From the IMG/VR virus record IMGVR_UViG_3300009545_000045, positions 1 to 36,473 of that record: a stretch of 36,473 nucleotides of DNA; one strand, given 5' to 3'. This document shows positions 36,160 through 36,473 of this stretch, in pieces. The notes below the pieces were generated by a model that saw only the letters and a program-made list of their open reading frames with translations, was not told the DNA's origin and searched no databases. This DNA is from a virus. Numbering within the stretch: the stretch's first letter is position 1; every line of letters starts with the position of its first letter. The position numbers and the translations under genes are program-made.

Positions 36160-36416
36160 CCGTCGCCGTTTTAATGACGGCATGGGGTGTGCTAGAGGAT
36201 GGGTCTGAGGCGCGTGCTCTTATTGATCAAGAGCTCACCGACACGAACTACACACTCCGCTGGTATTCGTACGACGGATATCATAATTGGTATGTTGTAT
36301 GCGGCCCGATTGACCGTAAAGGCCGCCGCCCGCACCTCTATAAAGGCAGGCTTGCCGATTGCTGCAGGGTTGTCGCCACTAGGCTTGGAGTCTGGAAGGA
36401 GCCAGAGCATGGGTAA
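36156..36416 (+). CDS. MLLG-family-like small protein, member 11 (86 aa)
   Basis: The ATG is coupled to the previous stop and has GAGG upstream. MTVAVLMTAWGVLEDGSEAR is a helix with a weaker match (no MLLG), NWYVVCGPIDRKGRRP the aromatic strand, and YKGRLADCCRVVATRLG the second helix. Family membership is less certain than for the other members. Two adjacent Cys. Confidence 0.55.
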   Translation: MTVAVLMTAWGVLEDGSEARALIDQELTDTNYTLRWYSYDGYHNWYVVCGPIDRKGRRPHLYKGRLADCCRVVATRLGVWKEPEHG

Positions 36417-36473
36417 AGCCCTCAAGAAGAACCAGGACTACACGACCATGAACAGGCTGAAGTGGGCTGCGTG
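36409..36473 (+). CDS. Partial CDS cut by the window end
   Basis: An ATG at 36409 (AAGGAG 8 bases upstream) overlaps the previous gene by 8 bases and opens MGKALKKNQDYTTMNRLKWA to the edge. The start is basic. Nothing can be said about its function. Confidence 0.55.
   Translation, partial: MGKALKKNQDYTTMNRLKWAA

Overview
The window looks like part of a double-stranded DNA tailed-phage genome (or an intact-looking prophage) of a Gram-negative, probably proteobacterial host. Supporting signs are the overlapping inner and outer membrane spanin pair, AGGAGG-type ribosome binding sites before most genes, fairly high GC content, and a complete morphogenesis set: terminase, portal, scaffold, major capsid protein, head-tail adaptor, tail proteins and internal virion proteins. 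No tape-measure or long-tail tube gene is visible. The portal is large (about 706 aa) and several large Ala/Gly-rich virion proteins follow the tail genes, so a short-tailed (podovirus-like) virion is most likely. Rhizobial phages are the closest remembered flavour, which is a recollection and not a search result.

Layout. (1) 1-22085, minus strand: a compact late block read from the portal (22085) through small basic proteins, a scaffold, the capsid protein, adaptor, tail/fibre proteins including an SGNH-type esterase and a tail-collar protein, a lysis cassette (endolysin, overlapping Rz/Rz1-type spanins, XhlA-like membrane protein), a large tail protein with a discoidin-like domain, a GNAT-like protein and three large internal virion proteins. 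The last of these runs off the left edge. Most junctions are 1-4 base overlaps. (2) 22122-24120, plus strand: small and large terminase subunits, divergent from the portal. (3) 26697-23954, minus strand: a run of small genes whose last member, a helix-turn-helix protein, overlaps the 3' end of the large terminase gene tail to tail. (4) 26698-27454 and 27770-28186: two non-coding control regions. The first holds strong palindromes between the two divergent halves of the genome. The second has an AT-rich tract followed by repeated dyads TCGTATCTGTACGA and looks like a replication origin or a multi-operator region. (5) 27455-36473, plus strand: presumably early genes, almost all 60-110 aa and of unknown function, each with its own ribosome binding site.

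The most unusual part is 31440-36416. About ten or more of its small genes appear to be diverged paralogues of one undescribed protein family: an N-terminal helix ending in a [KA]-x-MLLG-like motif, a central aromatic strand (often WYV), and a C-terminal helix. Between them lie several GTAGCTCAA elements that resemble tRNA D-arms. In one copy the stem has changed on both sides in a compensatory way. Upstream, at 30996-31256, is a chain of strong hairpins.

Protein names come from motif recognition only. No database search was run.
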